Below, in pieces: positions 35,296 to 43,363 of a stretch of 64,000 bases of DNA. Position 1 is the stretch's first letter, and the number at the start of each line of letters is the position of its first letter. The notes beneath the pieces were generated by a model. That model made no database searches and was not told the origin of the DNA. It saw only the letters and a list, made by a program, of their open reading frames with translations. Origin of the DNA: Providencia sp. R33 (GTDB lineage Bacteria; Pseudomonadota; Gammaproteobacteria; Enterobacterales; Enterobacteriaceae); contig NZ_CP072453.1 in NCBI RefSeq assembly GCF_019343475.1, positions 2,480,001 to 2,544,000 on the forward strand, given 5' to 3'. The position numbers and the translations under genes are program-made.

Positions 35296-36329
35296 ACCGC
35301 TGCATTATAGAATTGGGCGTTATCCGCAGTTAACAATGTTTCAGCCAATTTAGCAGCTTGCAGGTTATCCCCTTCAGTCGTATCAATACGCTCAGGGTTA
35401 ATATCCAGTTTTCTAAACAGAGCTAAATCTTTGTTTTCATCTGGGTTTGGTGTGGTCAGTAGCTTACAGCCATAGAAAACCGAGTTTGCCCCTGCCATAA
35501 AACAGAGCGCTTGCGTTTGCTCATTCATATATTCGCGACCCGCAGATAAACGGACATACGAAGTCGGCATCATGATACGGGCAACCGCAATAGTGCGAAT
35601 AAAATCAAAGGCATCAACATCTTCATTGTCTGCCATTGGCGTGCCTTCAACTTTCATGAGCATATTGATTGGCACACTTTCTGGTGGTTTGGGTAAATTG
35701 GCTAATTGCACCAGCAATGCGGCACGGTCGCTGACTTTTTCGCCTAAACCTAAAATACCACCTGAACAGACTTTAATCCCTGCATTGCGAACATTGCCCA
35801 AGGTATCCAAACGGTCTTGATATGTTCTTGTGGTGATAATATTGCCGTAATATTCAGGGGATGTATCAAGGTTGTGGTTGTAATAATCTAAACCTGCTTC
35901 AGCAAGGCGCTGGGCTTGTGTATCATCAATCATACCTAAGGTCATGCAGGTCTCCATCCCTAGGGATTTCACCTCCTTCACCATCATTTCGAGGTAAGGC
36001 ATATCACGCTCTTTTGGGTTGCGCCATGCTGCCCCCATGCAAAAACGTGTTGACCCAGCTTGCTTGGCTTTTTTCGCAGATTCAAGTACTTGCTGCACTT
36101 CCATCAAACGTTCAGTTTCCAAACCTGTTTTATAGCGAGCACTCTGCGCGCAGTATTTGCAATCTTCGGGACACGCCCCTGTTTTGATAGACAACAAGGT
36201 GCTAACTTGCACTTGTTGCGGATCAAAGTGTTGGCGATGGGTTTGCTGAGCCTGAAATAACAACTCAAAAAAAGGCATTGAAAACAGTTCATTAGCTTGT
36301 TTTATTGTCCACTGTTTTAATGTACTCAT
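35292..36329 (-). CDS. bioB: Biotin synthase BioB (radical SAM)
   Basis: The 345-residue radical SAM enzyme has the cluster motif CPEDCKYC in LLSIKTGACPEDCKYCAQS, MGAAWRNP, YNHNLDTSPEYYGNIITTRTYQDRLDTL, and the 2Fe-2S ligand region RLSAGREYM with the conserved Arg. It inserts sulfur into dethiobiotin. It is the first gene of the leftward bio operon, facing bioA across a 93-bp operator region. Confidence 0.97.
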   Translation of the reverse strand: MSTLKQWTIKQANELFSMPFFELLFQAQQTHRQHFDPQQVQVSTLLSIKTGACPEDCKYCAQSARYKTGLETERLMEVQQVLESAKKAKQAGSTRFCMGAAWRNPKERDMPYLEMMVKEVKSLGMETCMTLGMIDDTQAQRLAEAGLDYYNHNLDTSPEYYGNIITTRTYQDRLDTLGNVRNAGIKVCSGGILGLGEKVSDRAALLVQLANLPKPPESVPINMLMKVEGTPMADNEDVDAFDFIRTIAVARIMMPTSYVRLSAGREYMNEQTQALCFMAGANSVFYGCKLLTTPNPDENKDLALFRKLDINPERIDTTEGDNLQAAKLAETLLTADNAQFYNAAV

Positions 36330-36380
36330 GGAGACGCTCCAGTTGAAAAAGTTGTTGCCAGTTTAAATATTGTGGTTATC

Positions 36381-36413
36381 ATGTCAACCAAAATGATCTA
36401 AAAAAGTTTACGA
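36381..36413. promoter_or_regulatory. Candidate BirA operator between bioA and bioB
   Basis: Half-sites ATGTCAACC (36381-36389) and AGTTTACGA (36405-36413) are separated by 15 bases. Each matches the TTGTAAACC/GGTTTACAA BirA consensus at seven of nine positions. Placement between the divergent bio genes fits biotin repression of both directions. Confidence 0.65.
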
Positions 36414-36422
36414 TGGATAATC

Positions 36423-37691
36423 ATGAATAGTCACGATATCGCTTTTGATAGCCAACACATTTGGCACCCTTACACCTCAATGAGCCGGCCTATTCCAGCC
36501 TACCCTATTGTTGCAGCACAAGGTGTTGAGCTCGAAATGGCAGATGGAAAAAAATTGATTGATGGGATGGCTTCGTGGTGGTCAGCTATTCATGGCTATA
36601 ATCATCCCGTGCTCAACCAAGCCGTTACAAATCAGCTAAGTCAGATGTCCCACGTGATGTTTGGCGGGATAACCCACCCACCAGCTGTGAATTTATGTCG
36701 GCAGTTAGTTGCCATTACTCCTGAGCCTTTGGAGTGTATATTTTTGGCGGATTCAGGCTCCGTTGCCGTCGAAGTGGCGCTAAAAATGGCGTTGCAATAC
36801 TGGCAAGCTAGAGGTGAAAAACGTCAACGAATTTTAACATTACGCCATGGATATCATGGTGATACCTTTGGTGCGATGGCCGTTTGCGACCCAGATAACT
36901 CCATGCACGGCCTGTACAAAGGTTATTTACCACCGCATATCTTTGTGGATGCGCCACAATGCGGTTTTTATGATGAATGGGATCCAAATGATCTTGTACC
37001 GTTAATCGATGAATTAGCAAAAAAACACAGTGAAGTTGCAGCGATCATCTTAGAACCGATCGTGCAAGGAGCTGGCGGTATGCGGATATATCACCCTGAG
37101 TATTTGAAAGGTGTGCGCCAGTTATGTGATGAATATGGGATCTTGCTGATTGTAGATGAAATTGCCACCGGTTTTGGCCGTACAGGAAAGTTGTTTGCCT
37201 GCCATCACGCCAATATATCACCAGATATTATGTGCTTAGGCAAAGCATTAACAGGCGGTTATATGACGCTTTCAGCGACGCTCACAACGCGCCACGTTGC
37301 AGACACCATTAGCAACGGTGAAGCAGGTTGTTTTATGCATGGGCCGACCTTTATGGGTAACCCCCTAGCCTGCGCTGTCGCCGATGCAAGCCTAACCCTG
37401 TTGCTTAATAGCCCATGGCAACAAACCATTGCCAATATTGAACATCAACTCAAAACCGAGCTGCTACCTTTAGCCTCTCACCCTGATGTTGTGGATGTGC
37501 GTGTTCTTGGCGCGATTGGTGTGATTGAAATGAAGCAGCCAGTAAATACCGCCGCTTTGCAAAAGGTATTTGTGGAAAATGGCGTGTGGGTCCGCCCATT
37601 TGGCAAGTTAATTTATATTATGCCACCCTATATCATTACCCCTGAGCAGCTCACGAAGGTCACCTCAACTATGGCCAAAGTATTAGGGTAA
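36423..37691 (+). CDS. bioA: Adenosylmethionine-8-amino-7-oxononanoate aminotransferase BioA
   Basis: The 422-residue class III aminotransferase has WHPYTSM, MASWWSAIHGYNHP, the PLP region VDEIATGFGRTGKLF and the Schiff-base lysine in DIMCLGKALTGGY. It converts KAPA to DAPA using SAM as amino donor. It is transcribed away from bioBFCD, sharing the BirA operator. Its 3' end faces pgl across an ERIC-filled junction. Confidence 0.97.
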   Translation: MNSHDIAFDSQHIWHPYTSMSRPIPAYPIVAAQGVELEMADGKKLIDGMASWWSAIHGYNHPVLNQAVTNQLSQMSHVMFGGITHPPAVNLCRQLVAITPEPLECIFLADSGSVAVEVALKMALQYWQARGEKRQRILTLRHGYHGDTFGAMAVCDPDNSMHGLYKGYLPPHIFVDAPQCGFYDEWDPNDLVPLIDELAKKHSEVAAIILEPIVQGAGGMRIYHPEYLKGVRQLCDEYGILLIVDEIATGFGRTGKLFACHHANISPDIMCLGKALTGGYMTLSATLTTRHVADTISNGEAGCFMHGPTFMGNPLACAVADASLTLLLNSPWQQTIANIEHQLKTELLPLASHPDVVDVRVLGAIGVIEMKQPVNTAALQKVFVENGVWVRPFGKLIYIMPPYIITPEQLTKVTSTMAKVLG

Positions 37692-37733
37692 TCAATGCGA
37701 TACCACTAATTATTGGTTTAAACAAATAATCTC

Positions 37734-37815
37734 CTAAATAATTTGAGTTATAGCAAGGCGGCAAGCAAGGGTATCCAGTGAAGCTAACATTGCTACAACT
37801 CGAAATTATAATAGG
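37734..37815. repeat. ERIC-like element, copy B1, internally deleted
   Basis: Both outer arms and GGCGGCAAG are present (GAGTTATAGCAA with TTGCTACAACTC), but the central GCATAC...GTATG palindrome is missing, leaving about 80 bp. Confidence 0.7.
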
Positions 37816-37825
37816 GCATTAATAT

Positions 37826-37945
37826 CTAAAATCATTTGAGTTGTAGCAAGGCGGCAAGTGAAACTAAGCCCTAGGAGCATACATAAGTATGTGACTAGGG
37901 TTAGTAAGCGTAGCTAACGCAGCTACGGCTCAAAGGATGAAAGAC
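37826..37945. repeat. ERIC-like element, copy B2, running into pgl
   Basis: The full layout is present, with inner stem CCTAG/CTAGG and outer arms GAGTTGTAGC/GCTACGGCTC. Alignment to the other copies places its right end inside the last codons of pgl. Confidence 0.8.
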
Positions 37946-38916
37946 AGTACCCACATAGGGCCTTTCCCTACTTTATACCTGCCTATTTGCGTCAATTTTC
38001 CTGTGATCGGGTCAATCTCTGATACCGAAATATGGTCGGATTTCTGCCCGCTGGAGATTAAAAAGCGCCCTGTTGCATCGATATTAAAGCCCCTCGGGTG
38101 TACCTCGGTTGGGTAACGCGCCTCTAACGAAAGCTCACAACCATCATCAGAAATTATGTAGTGGCTGATGTAGCTTTCTGAACGCTCGCTGACATATAAA
38201 TGGCGGCCATTTGGCGTCACATGGATATCGGCTGCCCAGCGTTGGCTTTCATTGCCTGCAGGGTAATTTGCCAGCGTTTGCATGGTACGGTAACGGGTGA
38301 ATTTACGGTAAACACCGATGGTTGAATCCAGCTCATTTACGCAGTAAATCACTTTCTGCGTTGGGTGGAATGCTAAATGGCGTGGGCCTGAATTTGGCGC
38401 TGTCGTGATTTGGTCTGCTGTTGCTTCTGTTAAATAGCCATTTTCATGTAAATCAAACAAGCGGATATGGTCTTCCCCTAAACAAGGCACCCAAAGCTGT
38501 TGATTGTCGACATCCACATGAGAAGAATGCGGATTACGCAAGCCTTCAAGGACTTGGATCACTTGACTAGGCACACCATCTTGATTAATCGACAACACAG
38601 ATAAATTGTGTTGATGATAAGAAGGAACAAACAAGTATTTACCCGTATTATCAAGGGATAAGTGAACAGGAGTACCTGGTACCGACGTTTGCGCTTTTAA
38701 GCGCAGTGTGCCTTTTTCTTCAATCGTATACGTTACGACACGGAAATTTGGGCGTACACCAATATATAGGTGCTTTTTATCATGGCTTAACACCATTGGT
38801 TGTACCTGCCCCGGTGTTTTCACGGTTTGCAGAAGCGTCAACTCCCCCACTTCATTCATTGACCACACGTGAATTTGCTGACTTTCGGGACTCGCAATAT
38901 AAACAACCTGTTCCAT
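37930..38916 (-). CDS. pgl: 6-phosphogluconolactonase (YbhE type)
   Basis: The 328-residue seven-bladed beta-propeller protein has VVYIASPESQQIHVW at the start, NPHSSHVDVDNQQLWVPCLGEDHIRLFDL, SGPRHLAFHP and EVHPRGFNIDATGRFLISSGQKSDHISV. It hydrolyses 6-phosphogluconolactone in the oxidative pentose phosphate pathway. The family C-terminus usually reads GPMWVVV plus a few polar residues. Here it reads GPMWVLSFIL, with the last residues and stop supplied by the end of an ERIC-like repeat. Confidence 0.94.
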   Translation of the reverse strand: MEQVVYIASPESQQIHVWSMNEVGELTLLQTVKTPGQVQPMVLSHDKKHLYIGVRPNFRVVTYTIEEKGTLRLKAQTSVPGTPVHLSLDNTGKYLFVPSYHQHNLSVLSINQDGVPSQVIQVLEGLRNPHSSHVDVDNQQLWVPCLGEDHIRLFDLHENGYLTEATADQITTAPNSGPRHLAFHPTQKVIYCVNELDSTIGVYRKFTRYRTMQTLANYPAGNESQRWAADIHVTPNGRHLYVSERSESYISHYIISDDGCELSLEARYPTEVHPRGFNIDATGRFLISSGQKSDHISVSEIDPITGKLTQIGRYKVGKGPMWVLSFIL

Positions 38917-39156
38917 CCTGACTCCTTAATTCATGATAAAATGCTAAGCCGTATCGATAACCTAAATGTATTAGGCCACTATACCTTATATTTTTTAAAT
39001 TACTGTGAGTAATTAACGCCAATGCCGCTATTAGCTTAAACCAAAAACGTTAAACTAAAACGGTTCAGTTCGTTACTATTATCAGCTATGATGATAAAAT
39101 GACCTCATTCCTATAGCTCGCCTATAGGTCACTTCTAAAATCACGTGGAGCCGTTT

Positions 39157-39975
39157 ATGTCATACCGCGTTATTGCGCTCGATCTCGATGGAACACTGCT
39201 TGATCATCAAAAGAAGATCCTGCCTGAATCGTTAGCTGTCCTACAAGAAGCCCGTCGCCAAGGCGTTAAAGTGATCATCGTGACCGGACGTCACCATGTC
39301 GCTATTCACCCTTTTTACCAAGCCCTTGATCTGGATACTCCGGCTATTTGCTGTAACGGCACATATCTATATGACTATCTTGGGAAAAAAGTGCTTAAAT
39401 CAAACCCAATGACCCTCGATTCAGTCACTCAAATGATTGATAAACTGCGCGGAACCGATATCCAACACTTAATGTATGTGGATAACGCGATGTTATATAA
39501 CGCAAAAACTGAAGGCATCAAACGCACATTGAACTGGGCTGATTCATTACCCGCAACACAACGTCCAACCATTGAATTTGTCGAAGACTATGCGGATGTG
39601 ATGCACAGCTACGATTCAATTTGGAAATTTGCGGTTAGCTCGCAAAATAAAGAGCAGTTGCACCAAGTTGTTAACGAAATCGAGAATGATTTCGGCTTAG
39701 ATTGTGAATGGTCTTGGATGGATCAGGTGGATGTCGGCCGCAAAGGTAATAGCAAAGGCCAACGTTTAAAAGAGTGGGTCGAATCCCAAGGTATGACAAT
39801 GGAGAATGTTGTCGCTTTTGGTGATAATTTCAACGACTTAAGTATGCTTACCACCGCAGGCCTCGGCGTTGCAATGGGCAATGCCGTCGATGAAATCAAA
39901 CAGCAAGCCAAATTGGTCACCCGCGAAAATACCGAGCCTGGTATCGCTGAAGTGATCCGCAAATACGTTCTGTAA
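39157..39975 (+). CDS. ybhA: HAD-family sugar/pyridoxal phosphatase YbhA
   Basis: The 272-residue Cof-type HAD phosphatase has the nucleophile motif ALDLDGTLLD (motif I), VTGRHH (motif II), the lysine in KGNSKGQRLKEW (motif III region) and AFGDNFNDLSML (motif IV). E. coli YbhA dephosphorylates pyridoxal phosphate and other substrates. The upstream GTG at 39145 is part of the ribosome site GTGGAG; the ATG at 39157 is the start. Confidence 0.93.
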   Translation: MSYRVIALDLDGTLLDHQKKILPESLAVLQEARRQGVKVIIVTGRHHVAIHPFYQALDLDTPAICCNGTYLYDYLGKKVLKSNPMTLDSVTQMIDKLRGTDIQHLMYVDNAMLYNAKTEGIKRTLNWADSLPATQRPTIEFVEDYADVMHSYDSIWKFAVSSQNKEQLHQVVNEIENDFGLDCEWSWMDQVDVGRKGNSKGQRLKEWVESQGMTMENVVAFGDNFNDLSMLTTAGLGVAMGNAVDEIKQQAKLVTRENTEPGIAEVIRKYVL

Positions 39976-39997
39976 CCCCATTTTTACTTATCAATCC

Positions 39998-40025
39998 AAA
40001 GGAAAGCCCCGCTTTCCTTTTTCTG
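39998..40025 (+). terminator. Rho-independent terminator of ybhA
   Basis: The stem AAAGGAAAGC/GCTTTCCTTT has a three-base loop and is followed by TT. A short run of TGTTTTC heptamers (about 40023-40050) follows. Confidence 0.85.
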
Positions 40026-40062
40026 TTTTCTGTTTTCTGTTTTCTATTAGAACTTTTACACT

Positions 40063-40189
40063 AATCCTCTAAATAGTTCGCACTACAGCTAGGCGGCAAA
40101 TGAAGCTATCCCAAGGAGCATACAAAAGTATGTGACTTGGGTAGCTGAATGAAGCCAACAACGCTGTAGTACGAAATATGACGAGGATT
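40063..40189. repeat. ERIC-like element, copy C1, full length (127 bp)
   Basis: From AATCCTC (40063-40069) to the complementary GAGGATT (40183-40189) the element is exactly 127 bp, the canonical ERIC length. Arms ACTACAGC/GCTGTAGT, inner stem CCAAG/CTTGG, core GAGCATACAAAAGTATGTGAC. Confidence 0.88.
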
Positions 40190-40280
40190 GAGGAGCATAC
40201 ATAAGTATGTGACTAAGATTAGCGATTGAAGCCAACAACGCCATGGCTCCAAGGACAATATCCTTTACTCTAAGTCATTG
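40190..40280. repeat. ERIC-like element, copy C2, left part missing
   Basis: It starts directly at the GAGCATACATAAGTATGTGAC core, abutting C1, and continues into the same right half and tail as C3. Confidence 0.8.
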
Positions 40281-40404
40281 GTGTTGTGGCTAGGCGGCAA
40301 ATGAGCTAAGTCTTAGGAGCATACATAAGTATGTGACTAAGATTAGCGATTGAAGCCAACAACGCCATGGCGCCAAGGACAATATCCTTTACTCTAAGTC
40401 ATTG
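40281..40404. repeat. ERIC-like element, copy C3, tandem 124-bp unit
   Basis: It begins GTGTTGTGGCTAGGCGGC and repeats with a period of 124 bp into C4, nearly identical over the whole unit. Inner stem CTTAG/CTAAG. Confidence 0.88.
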
Positions 40405-40516
40405 GTGTTGTGGTTAGGCGGCAAATGAGCTAAGTCTTAGGAGCATACATAAGTATGTGACTAAGATTAGCGATTGAAGCCAACAACGCCACGGCGCCAA
40501 GGACGACGAGTAATTA
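40405..40516. repeat. ERIC-like element, copy C4, ending at the modC stop
   Basis: It is the third repeat of the 124-bp unit, starting GTGTTGTGGTTAGGCGGC. The right end GACGACGAGTAATTA contains the modC stop codon (40514-40516). Confidence 0.85.
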
Positions 40517-41581
40517 TAAATGACGAGACAACGACACCGCCTTAACCTGCGCATACACCTTGCGACCTTTACGAATCGACAGCTCATCTCGTGCCCAACG
40601 CGTAATACGCGCCCACAAATAGTGCTCATCGCCTAAATCCAGCTTCACATCTATTTGCTCGCCATCTTCAATCCATTCAACCACTTCTGCGGAGAGAATA
40701 TTGCGAATACTGCTGACTTGCGGTTTTTCTAGCACCAACGAAACATCCGATGCATCGACACGGATACGTAATTCTGCACCTTGCTGGCTATCAACTCGCG
40801 GGATCCATAATTTTTGACCACCAACAACCACCGCAGTCATGTCGTAATCTGGGTGCTGGCTGTGTACTGTGGCACTGACAACACTGCTTAACGTTTCTTT
40901 TTGTAGCCAAGGGCGTAGCGCACTGCTCGCCCACACTTCTTCAAGTGGGCCAAACGCTTTGACCTTCCCATCCGCCATTACAATCACTTTATCTGCCAAG
41001 CGCAAGATTTCATCTAAACTATGGCTAACATACAGGATGGGGATTTTAACGTCTTGAGACAGTTTTTCTAAATAAGGCAATAACTCACGTTTACGCGGTA
41101 AATCTAAAGAGGCTAGCGGCTCATCCATCAATAAAATTTCAGGTGCTGTTAACAATGCACGGCCAATGGCAACACGCTGTTTTTCACCACCCGATAAAGT
41201 AATTGGGTAGCGATTAAGCAGTTGCTCAATACCTAGTAATTCAACAATATCGTCAAAACGCGATTTCATTGTCGAAGCCATGCCATAGCGCAAGTTATTT
41301 TTGACACGATAGTGCGGGAAAAGCCGAGCATCTTGGAATACATAACCAATATGGCGTTTTTCTGGCGGCAAACAAATTTTCTTTTCGATATCCACTAACG
41401 TGCGGCCATTTAACACAATGCGCCCTTTGTTAGGCTTCGTTAGCCCACCAATCACGTTAATTAAGGAGGTTTTTCCTGCCCCTGATAACCCAAAAACGGC
41501 AGTAATACTTTCAGTAGGTAGCTGGGTATTCACTTCCAACTGCAAATCCCCTAACTTTTGGGAAAAGTCGAGTTCTAACAT
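40514..41581 (-). CDS. modC: Molybdate ABC transporter ATP-binding protein ModC
   Basis: The 355-residue ATPase has Walker A GLSGAGKT, LSGGEKQRVAIGRALL, LLMDEPLASLD, and a C-terminal molybdate-binding (Mop/TOBE) region at about 285-350. It energises ModAB molybdate import. It starts one base after the modB stop. The stop codon lies in the end of an ERIC-like repeat array, and the final residues (VSLSRHL) differ from the usual family end. Confidence 0.96.
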   Translation of the reverse strand: MLELDFSQKLGDLQLEVNTQLPTESITAVFGLSGAGKTSLINVIGGLTKPNKGRIVLNGRTLVDIEKKICLPPEKRHIGYVFQDARLFPHYRVKNNLRYGMASTMKSRFDDIVELLGIEQLLNRYPITLSGGEKQRVAIGRALLTAPEILLMDEPLASLDLPRKRELLPYLEKLSQDVKIPILYVSHSLDEILRLADKVIVMADGKVKAFGPLEEVWASSALRPWLQKETLSSVVSATVHSQHPDYDMTAVVVGGQKLWIPRVDSQQGAELRIRVDASDVSLVLEKPQVSSIRNILSAEVVEWIEDGEQIDVKLDLGDEHYLWARITRWARDELSIRKGRKVYAQVKAVSLSRHL

Positions 41582-41582
41582 A

Positions 41583-42272
41583 TTACGCTACCCCCAAACG
41601 TTTTTTGCCCCAACGGGTTAGCCATTCTGAAATTAATAATGAAATCAAGGCTAAAACGATAGCAATAATACACAAACGGGCAGCATCAACTTCTGCGCCT
41701 GGTGTTTCAATCAGTGTATACATGGCAAGGGGAATAGTTTGGGTTTCACCCGGTATATTAGACACGAAGGTAATCGTTGCACCAAATTCCCCCAAAGAAC
41801 GAGCGAAAGCCAGCACAGTACCCACGATAATACCCGGCAAAGAAAGTGGAATAGTAATAGTGAAGAAAACGCGTAGCGGCGTAGCCCCTAGCGTTCTTGC
41901 GGCTTGCTCTAGTTTTCGGTCTACCGCTTCAAGAGCCAAGCGGATTGCTCGCACCATTAAGGGAAAAGCCACCACTGCAGATGCAAGTGCTGCACCTCGC
42001 CAACTAAATGTGAAGCTAAAACCAAACCAGTTATACAACCATTCACCAATAAAACCGCGTTTTCCCATGCTGATCAATAATAAATACCCCACTACCACGG
42101 GTGGCAGCACCAGTGGTAGATGGATAATACTATCGAGCAGTGTTTTACCCGGAAAATTACAGCGAACCAATATCCAAGCCGTTAAAATACCGAGGGGTAA
42201 GCTGAGGATCACAGCAACACTGGATACTTTGAGGCTCAGGTAAATTGCTTCCCATTCATAAGGACTTAACAT
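41583..42272 (-). CDS. modB: Molybdate ABC transporter permease ModB
   Basis: The 229-residue permease has five to six hydrophobic helices and the ABC-interaction loop EQAARTLGATPLRVFFTITIPLSLPGI. HLPLVLPPVVVGYLLLISMGKRGFIG matches ModB. The frame begins at a TTG (42278), but ATG 42272 matches the family length. It is in an operon with modA and modC. Confidence 0.95.
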   Translation of the reverse strand: MLSPYEWEAIYLSLKVSSVAVILSLPLGILTAWILVRCNFPGKTLLDSIIHLPLVLPPVVVGYLLLISMGKRGFIGEWLYNWFGFSFTFSWRGAALASAVVAFPLMVRAIRLALEAVDRKLEQAARTLGATPLRVFFTITIPLSLPGIIVGTVLAFARSLGEFGATITFVSNIPGETQTIPLAMYTLIETPGAEVDAARLCIIAIVLALISLLISEWLTRWGKKRLGVA

Positions 42273-42297
42273 CTGCAACGAAACACTCTCTTAGTTT

Positions 42298-43074
42298 TTA
42301 TTTAGTACGTGGATCAAAACCGTAACGCTTGAAGATTTCTGAAGCCGCTGGGGTTTTCAGGTATTCGTAGTAGTCACGAGTCGCTTTATTGTCTTGATCT
42401 TTAACGATAGCCATTGGATATTCAACAGGTTTATGTGAATCTGCTGGGAAAATACCCACAACTTTTACTTTTTGGCTTGCAACCGCATCAGAGCCGTACA
42501 CGATACCTAAAGGCGCTTCTTGGCGTTCAACCAGTGCCATCCCACTACGCACGTTGTTGGTACGCGCTAGTAATGGGTCAACAGTTTCCCATGCCCCTAA
42601 GTTACCTAATGCTTCTTTAGCATAGATACCGACTGGCACATGATCAGGATCACCCACTGCTAAACGGCCACCATCTAACAGCTTTTTCCAATCTGTTTGT
42701 TTATTAATTTCGACTTTATCGATTTTTGAATCTTTTGGTGCGATTAATACTAGCTCATTACCTAATAAGGTATAACGGGTATTTTCGACCATTAATTTTT
42801 TATCGATAGCGTAATCCATCCACTGCTGGTCAGCAGAAATAAACAGATTCGCTGGTGCGCCTTGTTCAATTTGACGTGCTAATGTTGAAGACGATGCATA
42901 AGATGCCACCACTTCTACATTGGATTCTTTTTTATATTGTTCTGAAATTTCATTCAGCGCGTTAGTTAAAGAGGCAGCAGCGAAAACGGTAATTTTATCA
43001 GCGGCAAAGCTGTTGCTTGCCATTGTTAACGTTAATGTTGCACCAGCAAGAAGAGATACCAAACCTTTTTTCAT
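42298..43074 (-). CDS. modA: Molybdate-binding periplasmic protein ModA
   Basis: The 258-residue protein has a signal peptide ending SFA-ADK (about residue 24), then the mature start ITVFAAASLTNALNEI and ASSSTLARQIEQGAPANLFISADQQWMD, whose Ser and Ala residues form the oxyanion site in the family. It delivers molybdate or tungstate to ModBC. It is first in modABC and preceded by a ModE-type operator. Confidence 0.95.
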   Translation of the reverse strand: MKKGLVSLLAGATLTLTMASNSFAADKITVFAAASLTNALNEISEQYKKESNVEVVASYASSSTLARQIEQGAPANLFISADQQWMDYAIDKKLMVENTRYTLLGNELVLIAPKDSKIDKVEINKQTDWKKLLDGGRLAVGDPDHVPVGIYAKEALGNLGAWETVDPLLARTNNVRSGMALVERQEAPLGIVYGSDAVASQKVKVVGIFPADSHKPVEYPMAIVKDQDNKATRDYYEYLKTPAASEIFKRYGFDPRTK

Positions 43075-43101
43075 TTTAATCCACCATAGTATTAGTTAAC
43101 A

Positions 43102-43125
43102 CGCTATATATATCAGGACACAGCG
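43102..43125. promoter_or_regulatory. ModE operator upstream of modA
   Basis: The 24-bp palindromic site has arms CGCTATAT and ACAGCG. It matches the E. coli modA ModE site at about 13 of 16 arm positions with the same overall length. It lies 28 bp upstream of the modA ATG, which fits molybdate-dependent repression by the ModE encoded at 44870. Confidence 0.75.
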
Positions 43126-43363
43126 ATAACTTAAAGTTAAACTACGTATAAAAGTGTGCTGGCTCAAGAAATGATGCAATTTTGCTGCACCTTATCGTAA
43201 AACGTTAAAAAAAAGGTTAATTCTTCGAACTTATCACCTCATCGTTTTTGTATAGAAATAAATATATTCCTCTTGATATTTTATCGGCTCTTTTAGTTCA
43301 AATTTTAATTTTTACGGTGAATTTGTGATTCATCGTATCCCCTTGCTAATAAAAGGACCGACA

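Noticed and set aside
41605..42243. 212-codon plus-strand frame
   Set aside because: It is antisense to modB, whose family match is unambiguous.
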